This document shows, one piece after another, positions 1 through 14,623 of a DNA stretch of 64,000 bases. The DNA comes from Diphasiastrum complanatum (lineage: Eukaryota > Streptophyta > Lycopodiopsida > Lycopodiales > Lycopodiaceae). The translations under genes were made by a program, and so were the position numbers. The stretch spans positions 52,718,875 to 52,782,874 of the forward strand of contig CM055100.1 of assembly GCA_029204225.1 (NCBI GenBank). The letters are read 5' to 3'. How positions within the stretch are numbered: position 1 is the first letter of the stretch; each line of letters begins with the position of its first letter. The notes under the pieces were generated by a model. The model was not told where the DNA came from and did not search any database. It worked only from the letters and a program-made list of their open reading frames with translations.

Positions 1-515
1 AGTCGTCTGTGATATGCAAAGTGGCATTTCATACTTTTACTTGAATTTGCACATCATCCACATGAAGTATTCCACTCACAAACTCGTTGCTGATTTCTAG
101 AAGTATAATTGAAGGATCAACCTTCAGCAATCTGCCCAATCAGCAAGTTTCTGTCGTAGCTCAAATTTACTCCATGTTTATCTAGCTGCGCACTTTCCAA
201 TTCACTTGGGCAGTTACAACATCAGAGGTAGAAGCCATAGCAAGCAGTAAATAAACCAGCAGCAAAATTTCATGATCAATCAATCAACAAGCACAAAATT
301 GAATCAAGCATTCCTAAGCGAAAAAAACAAGCAAGATAGCGTGAGTAAAAAGCCCACAAGCAAGCAATATAAGATCTTGATCAAGGAGATCGACACTATA
401 AAAATAAAAAAATCTCAGATACCAATATCAGATCAACTCAGAATATTTTTCAGACTTGACAATAGCTAAATCTGAAAGATCAAAACTCAAAAATAGTACT
501 AGCAAAGGTTACCTA
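1..515. other. Left flank, no gene recognised
   Basis: No convincing coding pattern, RNA gene or repeat is visible. A short open frame near 272-469 is lysine- and serine-rich with no recognisable motif, and I do not regard it as a gene. The stretch ends where a copia LTR begins at 516. Confidence 0.5.
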
Positions 516-1816
<1,301 letters not shown>

Positions 1817-1820
1817 TAAG

Positions 1821-1832
1821 TGGTATCAAAGC
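1821..1832 (+). promoter_or_regulatory. Primer-binding site of copia-1
   Basis: TGGTATCAAAGC lies four bases after the LTR end. It differs by one base from the usual plant copia PBS that pairs with the 3' part of initiator tRNA-Met. It fixes the element's orientation as plus. Confidence 0.85.
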
Positions 1833-1919
1833 ATTGGTTCAGTAAATTACCAGAGTCCAAGATATTTTTTTTTCTTTTCAAAAGCTATTCTAAATTGTGT
1901 GTGTATAATTTTGATCACT

Positions 1920-3500
1920 ATGGAAGACACCTCAGAGATCTGCTTGATCAATAAATTCAACGGAAATGACTTCCACATGTGGAAGCTCAAAATGAGGATG
2001 ATCCTGATTGAAAAGGAGTTATGGGGATATGTTAATAGTTCTATAGCCAGACCGGCAAAACCCAAACAACTCCCAGCTTGGGAAGCCAAGGATGGCAAGG
2101 CTCTTGCCATTGTATCTCTAAACCTTAAAGACACTCAAATTGCTCATGTATCCAACTGCACTACTTCCAAAGAAGCATGGGATACACTCTGTTAGAATCA
2201 CTATTCATGGGAAATGCCACTTTGTTATTTATAGACATACTTGAAATGTATTAATAAATGTAATAAAGGCCCAATGTGCCTTAAGTCAAGTTTAATATAG
2301 TCTGGGCCCCATACCAATGTGAAATGGGCTGAGGTCTTTTATGAAGAGGTGTAGCCTCTACCTCTCTCTCACGTACTGTATTCCTCTCATATTGTAGTGT
2401 ACAAGTTTAAGGATATAGAGCAATGGAGTTCTCTCTCTCCTCTTGTCCTAGGTGATTGCTTATGTGCATGCTCAAATTACACACACACTCACCAGCATCT
2501 ATGGGACCTCAGATGTCTCGACTCACCTCTTCTTGAGGAAGAAGGTACTAACACTCAGAATGAGTGAAAGCACCTCAGTCAGCGACCATCTGAACGAGTT
2601 CAAACAATTGATGAGCCAACTGGCTGCAATAGGTTCTCCTATATCAGAAGAAGACTCTACCATGTCTCTTCTTGACAGTCTTCTATCCTCCTATGATAAT
2701 TTAGTGTTGCTTCTGAGCAATACCCCTGCGCTGTCTTTCCAAAAACTGACAGCAAGCTTGTTGCAAGAAGAAATCAGGAGGAAAAGCTTGTCCACATCTA
2801 CGAGTACCAAATCCATGGCACTCTATTCAAACAGGCAGCAATCCAAGAAGAAGAAAGGCTTCAAGGATAAGAAGACAAAGGCAGAACAACCAACAACATC
2901 ACAACCACAACAACAACAACAATATAGTCACTCATCGTCCAAGACCAAGCTATTTTGCAGATATCGCAAAAGAACCAACCATGACATCAAGGATTGTCGC
3001 ATCCTCAAGCACAATGAAGCAAAGAAAAAGATGCAGCAGCACCAAGAAGGCAACCCTGACACAGTCAAAGGATCTCAAGATGAAGAGAAGGCGCTGATGG
3101 TACAAGATCAATCCAGTAGAGATGTCCATCATTGGTATCTCGATTCAGGTGCTTCTTAGCACATGACGCTATGCAAGGACCTCTTCTCTACACTCACAGC
3201 TACAAAATCAACGTACATTTTCTTTGGTGACTCCAGTTCATATGAAGTTGAAGGCCAAGGGTCTATTCAACTGCAGTTCTCTGATGGCATCACTAGGCAG
3301 CTTAATGGAGTACTTTATGTTCCCAAATTAACAAAAAATATTTTATCTATTATCAAGATCACAGATCAGGGCTATAGAGCTTTGTTCAGTGCCAACCAAT
3401 GTACTATTTTAGATTAGAACTCAAAGAAAATCCTCTCTACTTATAGAGAAGAAAATTTGGACATACTGAGTCCTTTTATTTCCAAATTGTAGAAAATGAA
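1920..3500 (+). pseudogene. copia-1 gag-protease, interrupted and truncated
   Basis: Reading starts at ATG 1920 and gives a copia Gag N-terminus (NKFNGNDFHMWKLKMR pattern), followed by the Gag core (SIYGTSDVSTHLFLRKK). A zinc-knuckle region at about 2955-3000 has CRYRKRTNHDIKDC: the second cysteine of the CCHC box is an arginine. The aspartic protease site DSGAS is at 3145-3159, followed directly by a TAG and then the rest of the protease domain (GVLYVPKLTKNILSI). A 296-bp insertion at 2190-2485 splits gag. Coding similarity stops near 3500, where the first tandem repeat copy begins. Integrase and RT are absent. The element is dead: insertion, nonsense codons and 3' truncation. Confidence 0.9.
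2190..2485. mobile_element. 296-bp solo LTR (or similar TG..CA element) inside gag
   Basis: The insert starts TGTTAGAATC and ends ACACACA, with TG..CA termini. It is flanked by a perfect 5-bp duplication, CACTC, at 2185-2189 and 2486-2490. Removing the insert and one duplication rejoins the gag frame exactly (codons for D-T-L-T-S-I-Y-G). It has no coding capacity but contains AATAAA-like signals near 2252-2265. This is the structure of a solo LTR left by LTR-LTR recombination, or of a very small LTR element. Confidence 0.85.
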
Positions 3501-3502
3501 TG

Positions 3503-3805
3503 ATTTTTGTTGTTTCTCTATTTCTTCAGATCCAAATGGATCTTAGGAATGGTGGTTTGTCTGAACTTCTTTGCAATCTCAATTGATTACAAGCAAGAAA
3601 TCCAATCAAAATCATAAAAATTCATCCAAAAGTATTCTTAAAATGCAATTTTAACACTACTATGTCAAAACTTCGATGACTAAATACAAGGTAACATCCA
3701 TCCAAGCTTCATAAACATGTTGAAACAGAAAATTGGCATAATTATCCAAAAATGGTGCCAAAAATTTAGTGGGTTTTCTTATCCACCTTCAACCCTAGAT
3801 CTAAT
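3503..3805 (+). repeat. Tandem repeat copy A, left part
   Basis: The sequence starting at tttttgttgtttctctatttcttcag recurs at about 7515 and, slightly changed, at 8271. This copy is interrupted at 3806 by a minus-strand copia element and resumes at 6987. The unit is non-coding: AT-rich, with a fixed block ending in cctagatctaat. Confidence 0.9.
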
Positions 3806-4051
3806 ACTTAGAATTTGCTTAACACAGACAGAAAACGCTCTCCACACCAAGCTCACATAGCAACTGTATTTCTCAAAATAAAATTACATTGTACATATGG
3901 TTCTTCACTCAGGCAACCCGTGCATGACCCAGGTTGCCGTTGGCGGGACGCGTGTCCCGTCGACTCGCCTCGTGGCGAGGCCAACTGATCCTTATCGACT
4001 GATAGGACTCACAGTACAGTAGCACAATGATTCTACTTTAATTCTAACTCT
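3806..4051 (-). repeat. copia-2 3' LTR
   Basis: It shares with 6717-6986 a long block that includes the GC-rich motif gcgggacgcgtgtc and gtcgactcgcctcgtgg. It lacks about 35 bp present in the other LTR next to the element end. A purine tract on the minus strand (positions 4051-4062) is the expected polypurine tract. Confidence 0.85.
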
Positions 4052-4079
4052 CTCCCTTAAAGTAGAGTCTACTTTTTAT

Positions 4080-5560
4080 ACAATCATATACATAGTTTTA
4101 AAGTCAACAAACTTCAAGTACAGAAAGCTTTGATCTAACTTATCAAACTTTTCTTTAACAAGTGGCTTAGTGAAAATATTAGCTAGTTATTTTTCCGTAC
4201 TACAATGAACAACATGAATTTCACAACTCAGCAACCTCTCACGTATAAAGTGATACTGAATCTCAATGTGTTTGGTTCTTGCATGAAACACTGGATTCTT
4301 TGCTAGCTGAATGCCACTCTGACTGTATAGTTGTGGAATTTTTCTATTTTAAGCCAACTTCTTCCAAGATTTCTCTCAACCATATAGCTTCTTGTGTTGC
4401 ACTACACATTGTCTTATATTCTGCTTCTGTGGTGGATAGAGCAATTGTATTGGAATACATACCTTGTGGTGGATCTACGATCATCATAGTCACCTCCCCA
4501 ATCCACATCCACATATAACTCAGGTAAATCCTTATGCTTCCTGTAAATCAAGCCATAATATGAAGTGCCTAGTTTGACATAATGCAAAATGCGCTTAGCT
4601 ACCTTCCAATGCATTTCTGTAGGCGCTGTCATAAATTGACTTACAATACCAACAACATAGCATATGTCTGGTCTAGTCGTGGTAAGGTAAATCAAGCTCC
4701 CTACTAACTGCCTAGACAGTGTAGCATCAAATGGCTGTGACTCATCAAGCTTATAAAGCTTTTTACCTGGTTCACTAGGAGTGTTCACTGGCTTGCAGTC
4801 CTGCAACCTAAACCTGTGCAGCAACTCTCTGACATACTTCACTTGTGTTAAACCTACTTCATGTCCTTTTTGCCACACCTCCACTCCAAGGCGATAATGC
4901 AATAGGCTGAGATCTGTCATCTCGAATTGTTCCATGAGGTCTTTCTTGATCATGTTTATCATCTCTTGATTATTTCCCGTGATAATCAAGTCATAAACAT
5001 AAAGAGCAATCAAAGCAACCATACCATCAAAGCACAAGACATAAAGATTTGGATCAGAATGTGTTCTCACCATCCCCTTAGAACGAAGTAGGCATCAATC
5101 CTGCTGTACCACACACGTGGTGCCTGTTTAAGACCATAAAGTGTTTTCTTCAAGCGACATACTTTATTCTCTTGTCCTTTCGCTACAAAGCCTTCAAGTT
5201 TATCCATGAACACCTCTTCTTCTACCTCACCATTCAGAAAAGTAGATTTTTTACATCCATCTAATGCAAAGGCCAACCAAAATGCGAAGCTAAAGCAACA
5301 AGTAGACGTAGAGTATTCCACTTACATATTGGCGCAAAGGTCTCCTCATAGTCGATCCCTTTACTTTGTGCATACCCTTTGATTACCAATCTAGCTTTGT
5401 GCTTTGCTATACTTCCATCTGCATGATACTTAGTCCTGTATACCTATTTACAACCTGCCAACTGGTGGTTCGACTAAGTCCCATGTGTTATGTTTAGCAA
5501 TTGACTCCATCTCCTCTCCCATGGCTTTGACCTAAATGTCATCATCCTTTGCTTCACCAT
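4080..5560 (-). pseudogene. copia-2 reverse transcriptase/RNase H relic
   Basis: Read on the minus strand, the pieces give successive copia RT segments. They are the [18 protein letters not shown] motif, [18 protein letters not shown], a YVYDLIITG block standing where the catalytic YVDDIII normally lies (one catalytic Asp replaced by Tyr), then VGSLIYLTTTRPDICY and an RNase H portion that continues in a second frame to about 4100 (ALSTTEAEYKTM). There is a frameshift near 5070 between two RT pieces and another near 4430. The changed YVDD box, frameshifts and lost upstream domains show it is inactive. Confidence 0.88.
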
Positions 5561-6703
5561 AAGTCGAAGGTTCTTTGCTTTGAATAATGCTAGATAAGAG
5601 AGCATAATTTGCTTCATACCTTTCAGGTTGTGTCTTTACCAGGCCACCCGCCGCTTTTCCGCCAAATTGAAAGCCAAATCGGCGTCGCCTTCCGAAATGC
5701 TCCTTGTCACCAACTCCCAACTACGTGCCCAATGGAATGGTGAAATCACTTTTGGCGCGTTTCGAACACTTTCTCTGCTGCAATCACTCTGTTTTGTGAT
5801 ACAATACTTGCAAGTACAGTCCGGGTGCTTTTCGTTTGGAGGTTATAGCCTTCCAATTGGGTCAAAATGGATAAAGACCCAAAAATAAGGACTTTTCATT
5901 GTTTCTTCAGAGTGAAGAAACTTCACTTTTCATAAACTTGGGACCCAACTTTTACTTCAGTTTGAAAGTTTTTAATGAAGTTGCAATGTTCAGGCCCCTT
6001 CCAATGAACTTCAAGTGGATTTAAGGAGATCCAACGATCAGTTTTGATCCGATGGTGCTCTCTTTTCCAGATCACCACCATCGATCTACAAAGGAGGTTA
6101 TCATGTGGTCATCAGCCTGCCCGCACGTTGAATTCTTCCCCTGGAGCCGCTAACCCCTTTGGGCCACGCGAGCTGACTCCTCCTCCCTGTCTACGGCCCT
6201 GCTCTCCCAATTCGACTTTTGGCCTGATCAAACTCATTTGTTGATCAATTTGAGCACAATCTAAGGCCCAGAGCAGGGTCGCCCTACCGATTCCAAAATT
6301 ACAAAGTATTCAAACATAAAAATCCGTGGAGAAATGGTGATTTTAGCTCAACTTGAAAACGTGGCTTTCTTTCACCTTTTGCCGCAAATCTGCTAGGTTA
6401 TTTGTCTGCAGACACATCCCTGATACAAAGCTCAGAATTTCTCCATGGCTGGTTGAAATATAATTAGCTTCCTTTTTGTCTTTACGGCATCCAAAACGGT
6501 GCACAAATAGCGAAGAAATCACCAGTTATGTGTAGAAAACCGTAATCCCAAACCGGTTTCAATTAGCCTATATAAACTAGAAACTGTGCACCAGTGCTTT
6601 ACTTTTTGTCTACAACCTGCCGTAAATCCTGAACTCTCAGAAGACTGCTCTTCTCCCAAAGCTCTCTTCAACGGCGACACTGTACTGTGTACACTCCCTG
6701 TAT

Positions 6704-6716
6704 AGATCTGATACCA
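6704..6716 (-). promoter_or_regulatory. Primer-binding site of copia-2
   Basis: The minus strand reads TGGTATCAGATC immediately after the 5' LTR end, matching the plant initiator-tRNA-Met PBS pattern. Confidence 0.8.
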
Positions 6717-6986
6717 ACTCAGAATTTGATTCAAAAAGGAACATAGATCATGCTACACGATAACACAGACTAAACTCCACACCAAGCTCGCATAGCAACT
6801 GTATTTCTCAAAATGAAATTACACTGTACATATAGTTCTTCACTTAGGCAACCCATGCATGACCCAGGTTGTCGTTGGCGGGACGCGTGTCCTGTCGACT
6901 CGCCTCGTGGTGAGGCCAACTGATCCTTATCAACTGATAGGAACCATAGTACAGTAGCACAATGATTCTACTTTAATTCTAACTCA
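6717..6986 (-). repeat. copia-2 5' LTR
   Basis: A 270-bp block homologous to 3806-4051. On the minus strand it begins TGAGTTAGAATT and is followed by the PBS. It abuts the resumed repeat copy A. Confidence 0.85.
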
Positions 6987-7512
<526 letters not shown>

Positions 7513-7514
7513 AT

Positions 7515-9038
<1,524 letters not shown>

Positions 9039-9874
9039 GGCAACGTTTGGTTTCTTCCACGAAGTTTCATGGTAAGCTCACAATTTAGCTACTTATACAC
9101 TGTCATTCTTTGTGATTTCTCCACCTCTTCTCCTCTTCTTCATTCTCACTATGCTTTCAAAGAGTTCATGAATGCTGGACAACGCCCATCTACCACAAAA
9201 TCGATCACATTGCTCAAGCACTCTTGCAGGTATGAATGCGATATACATACAATTTTCATTTCTCTATTGGTTATGCATACTACTATCAGTTATGTGAGTG
9301 GTTGCGGGGACAACCATCACAAATTTTTTCGCTATTGTCAAAACTTTGCATTACTTGGTTTGCACAAAGATTTACTTTGTATGAATGCGACTGATGGCCA
9401 ACGATGGCCGATGATGATTGATCATCTGATTGACTAATCCACATACACTTTTGAGTAGTTGATTGCACATGTATACTTGAAAAAGTGCGCTGAAAAACAA
9501 CAAAGGCAGCACATTTATGAATGTTGCTTGATGTATGGCTTTATGCACACATCGTATATTGAGTAGTTCACAAAGGGCGTTGGAAAACCAACGATGGTCA
9601 CAATAATGTAATGTGGGAACATGCATACACATTTAATGCTTCATATTGGTAGCTTAATGTCTACACCACGGACACTTTGAGTTAAACAATCCATTCCAGT
9701 TTATGAAGCTTTTTATTGTAGTAACATGATGCTGATAGCCACCTATAATTCTGCTCATACTGATCATTGCTATTGTTATATATGGTTACGTGAAGTGGTT
9801 TATACTCACCCTACATTTAATAGATCAGTGATTCAATTGCTGACATCAGTTTTCTTTTTTTCGAAATTACTACT
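9039..9874. other. No gene recognised
   Basis: Short open frames at 9024-9437 (plus) and 9286-9632 (minus) overlap each other, show no family motif and have biased AT-rich composition. I see nothing that supports a gene here. Confidence 0.5.
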
Positions 9875-10917
9875 TAGCAATGGATCTTGAGTATCAAGCT
9901 CTTATGAAGAATGAAACATGGAGATTGGTGGAGTTACCTAAGGACAAGAAAGCTATTGGATGCAAATGAATCTTCAAAGTGAAGACTAACCAAGATGGGT
10001 CTATCAATAAGCATAAGGCAAGGTTGGTGGCCAAGGGATATGCGCAAGAAGATGGTATTGACTATGATGAGACCTTTGCACCCATGGCAAAGATGGTAAG
10101 CATTCGGGTCATCATCTTTCTTGCTACTCGTTATGGATGGGATCTATGGCAATTGGACATTACAAATGCATTTTTGAATGGTGATCTTGAGGAGGAAGTG
10201 TACATGGAGCAGCTCGAGAGCTACATTTTATCCAAAAATCCAAATCATGTGTGTCTTCTACAAAAGAGTTTGTATGGTCTTAAGCAAGCATCAAGAAGTT
10301 GTTGGTATGCCAAGCTTAACACATTTTTACTCTCTCAAAGGTTTGTTATGAGTGAGTATGATCATTCACTATATTATAGGTTTGCTGGAAATGATGTTAC
10401 CATTTTGCTAATCTATGTGGATGATATCATCTTGAGTGGTGGAAACAATCAAGATGTTGATGAGATCAAGATTGCTCTCAAGAGGGATTTTGAGGTGCAT
10501 GATCTTGGTCATTTTCATTACATTTTAGGAATAGAAGTGATTAAATCTTCCCAATCTACTTTATTTGTCAAGAGAAGTATGCTAATTCTATCCTAAAAAG
10601 ATTTCATATGGTAGATGCAAAGTCTTGTGATACACCTATGGAGGCAAATGTAAAGTTAACCATAAGAGGTAATGAAAGACCCTTCAAGGACATTACTCTC
10701 TATAGAAAGCTAGTTGGTTCCCTTATCTATCTAACCATCACAAGACAAGATCTAAGCTATTGTGTTGGTAGATTAAGCCAATTTATGCAAGATCCTAGTG
10801 AAGAGCATTGGAAGCTAGGGAAAAGAGTTTTGAGATACATCATGGGAACTCAAGATTTTGGCATAATGTATGAGGGATCATCACCTAGCTCGTTTGGATT
10901 TTTTGATGCATCTCAAA
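9875..10917 (+). pseudogene. copia-3 reverse transcriptase/RNase H fragment
   Basis: It begins A-M-D-L-E-Y-Q-A-L with the copia RT start and runs through RT motifs: HKARLVAKGYAQ, DYDETFAP, LDITNAFLNGDLEEEVYM, YGLKQAS, and the intact catalytic box LIYVDDIILSG. TGA at 9967 replaces the tryptophan codon of the usual K-W-I-F-K motif. A one-base loss near 10575 shifts the frame before VDAKSCDTPMEAN; the second piece holds VGSLIYLT and ends abruptly at 10917 in the RNase H lead-in. The upstream integrase and both LTRs are missing. The 3' break coincides with the start of the unclassified element relic. Its downstream motif style matches the element at 28.2 kb more than the other copia relics. Confidence 0.92.
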
Positions 10918-12954
10918 CTTAGAGATGATGAAAATTGAAATTAAGAATAGATCATACATATATATACATGTTTTCCATTATATCAAGAGGATATCTCTTT
11001 TTTGATAAATTTGAATGCTTTTTGAAAGATCATAATGTTTGCGAGTTCTTTGCTTGATATTTAAATTGTGCTCGTCTGTAAAACCATTGGAATAGTTGTA
11101 CTAAATATTTATTTTTTGAATTATGTCCACCATGATTTGTATCTCTATGAAATGCGCCTCTTGCTTGCCAATGTGATTTTTCTATGCCTTGTGATGACCA
11201 GATACTTAAGCTCCCATATTCCTTTGCAAAATAAGTTGCATGATGAAGCAAGATGTGCTGCAAACAAGAGTTGCAATTAGTTAAAATTGGTAACATCAAT
11301 AGAAATAAATATAATCATGAATGAGATTCCATATAATGAAATCGATTAGTACCATGTATTGTGTAACATGTTCTTGTCATACTATACCAACAAGGTTAAT
11401 ATAGATTTTATAGTAAATAATGTCGTTCCCATAGAGGACAGCGTTAGAAAGTTATGGTTTTGGTACAATTATGGCAAGTGGTTTCGAGTGTTATTCTGGT
11501 TGTCGATAGCCATTAAAAAGTAATCAGTATTACTTATGTTTGGGATGGGCAATGTTTATAAATTCAGAACAACAATCTGGCCTCTATCGAATCGAATGAA
11601 GTGCGTTCTACAGATGAGATGTTTTCAAAGTAGGACAACAGTACTACACTCTGGCTGATTAAGGTGTCAACAGAGAATCGAGAATTGTTCGATGTATTCG
11701 CGACTGTGCAAACAATTAATTAATCGCGTTCGCGAACTATTCGTTTCTAGACAGGAGTCCTTAACAACTAAAGCCCAACTTAATGGTTAAAGAGCACGAA
11801 GAGTTTTAGAATACGTTAGAAACTTATGTCAATGCCAATCAGGCAAATAGATCAAAGACTGAATTCTTTAGATAGGGACTATCATCTCATATGTATACAT
11901 ACAGCTTTATTCAATGATCGTGCTAGACTGTACCAAAGATAGTCGTTATTCGAGTGCCAAAAAGAAAGTATTCGCGACAGACGAATAAGATGGTTTAAAG
12001 ATAGTTCTTTAGAGCATGCTTTACGGAAACACATCAAACGATTGTAATGCACTAGAGCGACTGTCTGATCAGAGAGTAATTCATGAAATGCGTTAGAGAT
12101 TGTTGGCAAACTCAAGATCACTCACACTCAGCAGTGCGGAGAACAGAGATAAGAGAGAATAACTCACAAAACTCTATTCACTTCTTCAATCTCTTACATA
12201 AGCATAAACTCTTCTCTCTCGATGATCGAGACTGAAGTTTGAGATCAATATATGTTCTACGGGGTGAACAAACACACCTCTAAAACAACAGGTGCATTGC
12301 TCCTGCGAAAGGGTCTAGTTAACAATTAGACTGAAAATACGTTCAACTATACCATAGGAGGTATACTTAACTATGAGTTAAAGTTACTCTAGTTTATCAT
12401 GTCTTTTCATATCCAGTTGTTTCGTATGGACGACCTAGTAAAGGTTGTCCAAGACAATGTCTTTTCCTTTTAAAGGTCTTGCCCTTAATTACAAGACAAG
12501 TACTTAGGAGATATATTCCCGAAAAATGACTTAGGCCTCTTCATGATCTATACTTAACCAGCTCATATCTTCATTTTCGAGTATATCATGCCATATTTAT
12601 GTTGATATTCAATATTTAACATTTTCATGGCATCACAGTTCTTCTCCCCAACAATCTCGTACAGATTTTACAAATGTGGTGCAATGATTTTGCAAAGTCC
12701 TCATATCTTCAAATGATAGGTTTTCTTTTCTTATAGCACCTATTACTTTGTCTAAGTAATTCCAAACTTGTCCCTTTTCCACTCAATTACTTACTTCTAG
12801 TGTTCGTGTGGCTTGAACAATTTCTTTCCAAATTTCATATCTGACACTAGATTCTTTGCATGTGTAATTGGATAAGAATCTTCTTACTGTAGCACCTCTA
12901 ATTGATGGCTTATCAGGAACATTTCCTTTTTTTTCCGGAGAGTCTGTCACCATA
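10918..12954. mobile_element. Relic of unclassified two-ORF element (copy 2)
   Basis: 10918-11374 and 12643-12954 match 46296-46745 and 46745-47060 in the same order, by eye at high similarity (for example the block gtgatgaccagatacttaagctcccatattcc). The copy holds the 3' end of the plus-strand ORF, the intergenic convergence point and the 3' end of the minus-strand ORF of the 45-49 kb element. It is split by a 1,263-bp solo LTR. Both outer ends are abutted by copia sequence, so this is a truncated fragment. No frame remains open. Confidence 0.85.
11375..12637. mobile_element. 1,263-bp solo LTR with 5-bp duplication
   Basis: Begins TGTCATACTATACC and ends GGCATCACA, and is flanked by GTTCT at 11370-11374 and 12638-12642. 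Deleting it restores continuity with the homologous stretch at 46745. It has no coding capacity and includes several ATTCGCGA-type motifs also seen in copia LTRs at 34 and 45 kb. Orientation is not determined. Confidence 0.85.
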
Positions 12955-14614
12955 GTGACATTTGTGGCCCTATGCAGACGGCTTTCATAGGAGGAGCCTA
13001 CTATTTTCTAACATATATTGATGATTTCTCTCAAAGGACTGTCACCTACTTTTTGAAGAACAAATATGAAACATTCAAGTTCTTCAAACAGTTCAAGGCA
13101 TCTGCTGAAAATCAAACCCAGAGGAAGATCAAGGCACCAGGATTGATCGACAATGACTCCGACAATGAGTCAGACCCTCAACAATTTGAATCGCATCAGA
13201 GGATCGAAGTTCAACCCAGAAGGTCAACAACGACTTCGACAATGAGTCAAACCCCCAACAAGTTGAATCGCATCAGAGGATTGAAGTTCAACCCAGAAGA
13301 TCGAACCGATCCAAACAGCCTCCTTCCCGATTTATGGATGATCCAGCCTGCTACTTTGTGCAAGAACCATGCACTATATCTAAGACAATGCCAACTCTTG
13401 ATGCTGACCAGTACAAAGCCACAATGGACACCAAATTCGATTATCTGATCGAGAATCAAACATGGACTTTAACTAAGCTGCCAAAGAATCGAAATCCAAT
13501 TCCATCCAAATGGATATTCAAAGTGAAGTATGATGTTGAAGGAAGATTAAATTGATACAAGGCCAATCTTGTCGCCAAAGGCTTCTCCCAGATTCTAGCT
13601 CTGGATTATTTGGAGACCTTCAGCCCTTTCGTTAAGCATGCTTCAATTCGACAACTACTCTCCTTTGTAGCTGTAGCCGATCTCAGTAGCAATTTTATTT
13701 TATGGACGGATTCAAAATGCATATTAGCACAAGATTACAAAATGACTGATATGGGTTCAGGAATCCATCAAAATTGATCGAGCAAACAAATTTATATCAC
13801 AACGATATCTCACTAATGTGCTAGAAAAGTATGGAATGACTGACTAACTTTCCACTCGACCCTGGTTTGAGATTATCGAAGGAACAATGTAATCAAACCG
13901 AGGCAGAAAAGGAAGAAATGAAGCAATATCCATTTCACTCCATCATCGGCTCACTGATGTATGCAATGCTCTACACTCGACCAGACCATGCATATTTGAT
14001 CAGTTCACTCAGCCAGTTCCTATCAAATCCAGGTCCAACCCATTGGGAAGCACTCATGAAGGTCATGAAGTATGTCCAAGCAACAAAACATCTTAGCATC
14101 TATTATGGAGACATCCAACCTACCAATATTCTCGAAGGATACACATATGTAGATTGGGGAGGAGATATCGACATCATAAGATCAACCTTTGGATTTGTAT
14201 TCTTATTGAACCAAGGCCCAATCTCATGGAACAACCAAAAACAGACCTCAGTAGCATTATCATCGACCAAATATGTATACATAGCTGTCACAAATGCTAC
14301 CAAGGAGGCAATTTGGCTAAGGAACCTGCTTGCAGATATCGACCTTGCTCAGCCACATCCAATGACAATCTATTGTGGCAGTCAAAGCACAATTGCAATA
14401 TCTCTAAATTTGAGATTTCATTCTCGAAGCAAACATATCAAAATCAGGTATCAATACTTTAGAAAAAAAGTGCAAAGCAAGGAAGTGTCATTGGTTTATT
14501 GTAGGACAGATTTTATGGCAACAAATTACTTCACAAAAGCTTCATCAAAGGAGCACCATCTCAGATTTAATGACATGCTAAATCTAAAGATCAAAGTTTT
14601 TCAGGATCCAAATT
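12955..14614 (+). pseudogene. copia-4 integrase/RT/RNase H relic with internal deletions
   Basis: It starts inside the integrase (HSDICGPMQ, then YFLTYIDDFSQRTVTYFLKNK), then jumps to the linker and RT start (DADQYKATMD, PIPSKWIFKVKYDVEGRLN). A TGA at 13553 and further stops break the RT. The RT core with the YVDD box is missing between about 13680 and 13720. The C-terminal part (13867-14616) is open and holds VGSLMYAMLYTRPDHAY-like RT end and a full copia RNase H (YVDWGGDID, ALSSTKYVYIAV, RFHSRSKHIKI). A tandem-like duplication of the linker around 13145-13290 (DNDSDNES / SHQRIEVQPRRS) is visible. Confidence 0.9.
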
Positions 14615-14623
14615 AAGGGGGAG
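14615..14623 (+). promoter_or_regulatory. Polypurine tract of copia-4
   Basis: AAGGGGGAG lies directly before the TGTTGGA start of the 3' LTR, the standard plus-strand priming arrangement. Confidence 0.85.

Larger units (their letters stand above)
3806..6986 (-). mobile_element. copia-2: minus-strand, internally deleted copia element
   Basis: Two similar LTR blocks (3806-4051 and 6717-6986) enclose a minus-strand RT/RNase H relic. A PBS complement (gatctgatacca, 6704-6716) adjoins the right LTR and a purine-rich tract (minus strand AAGGGAGAG) adjoins the left one, so the minus-strand orientation is secure. LTR ends show TTAGAATT/AATTCTAA inverted termini. The 3.18-kb length is far below a full copia element; gag, protease and integrase are missing. 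It is inserted in tandem repeat copy A between ctaat (3801-3805) and cacttg (6990); flanking duplications are degraded (ctaat versus catat). The stretch 5540-6700 has no recognisable retrotransposon coding and may be unrelated filler sequence. Confidence 0.88.
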
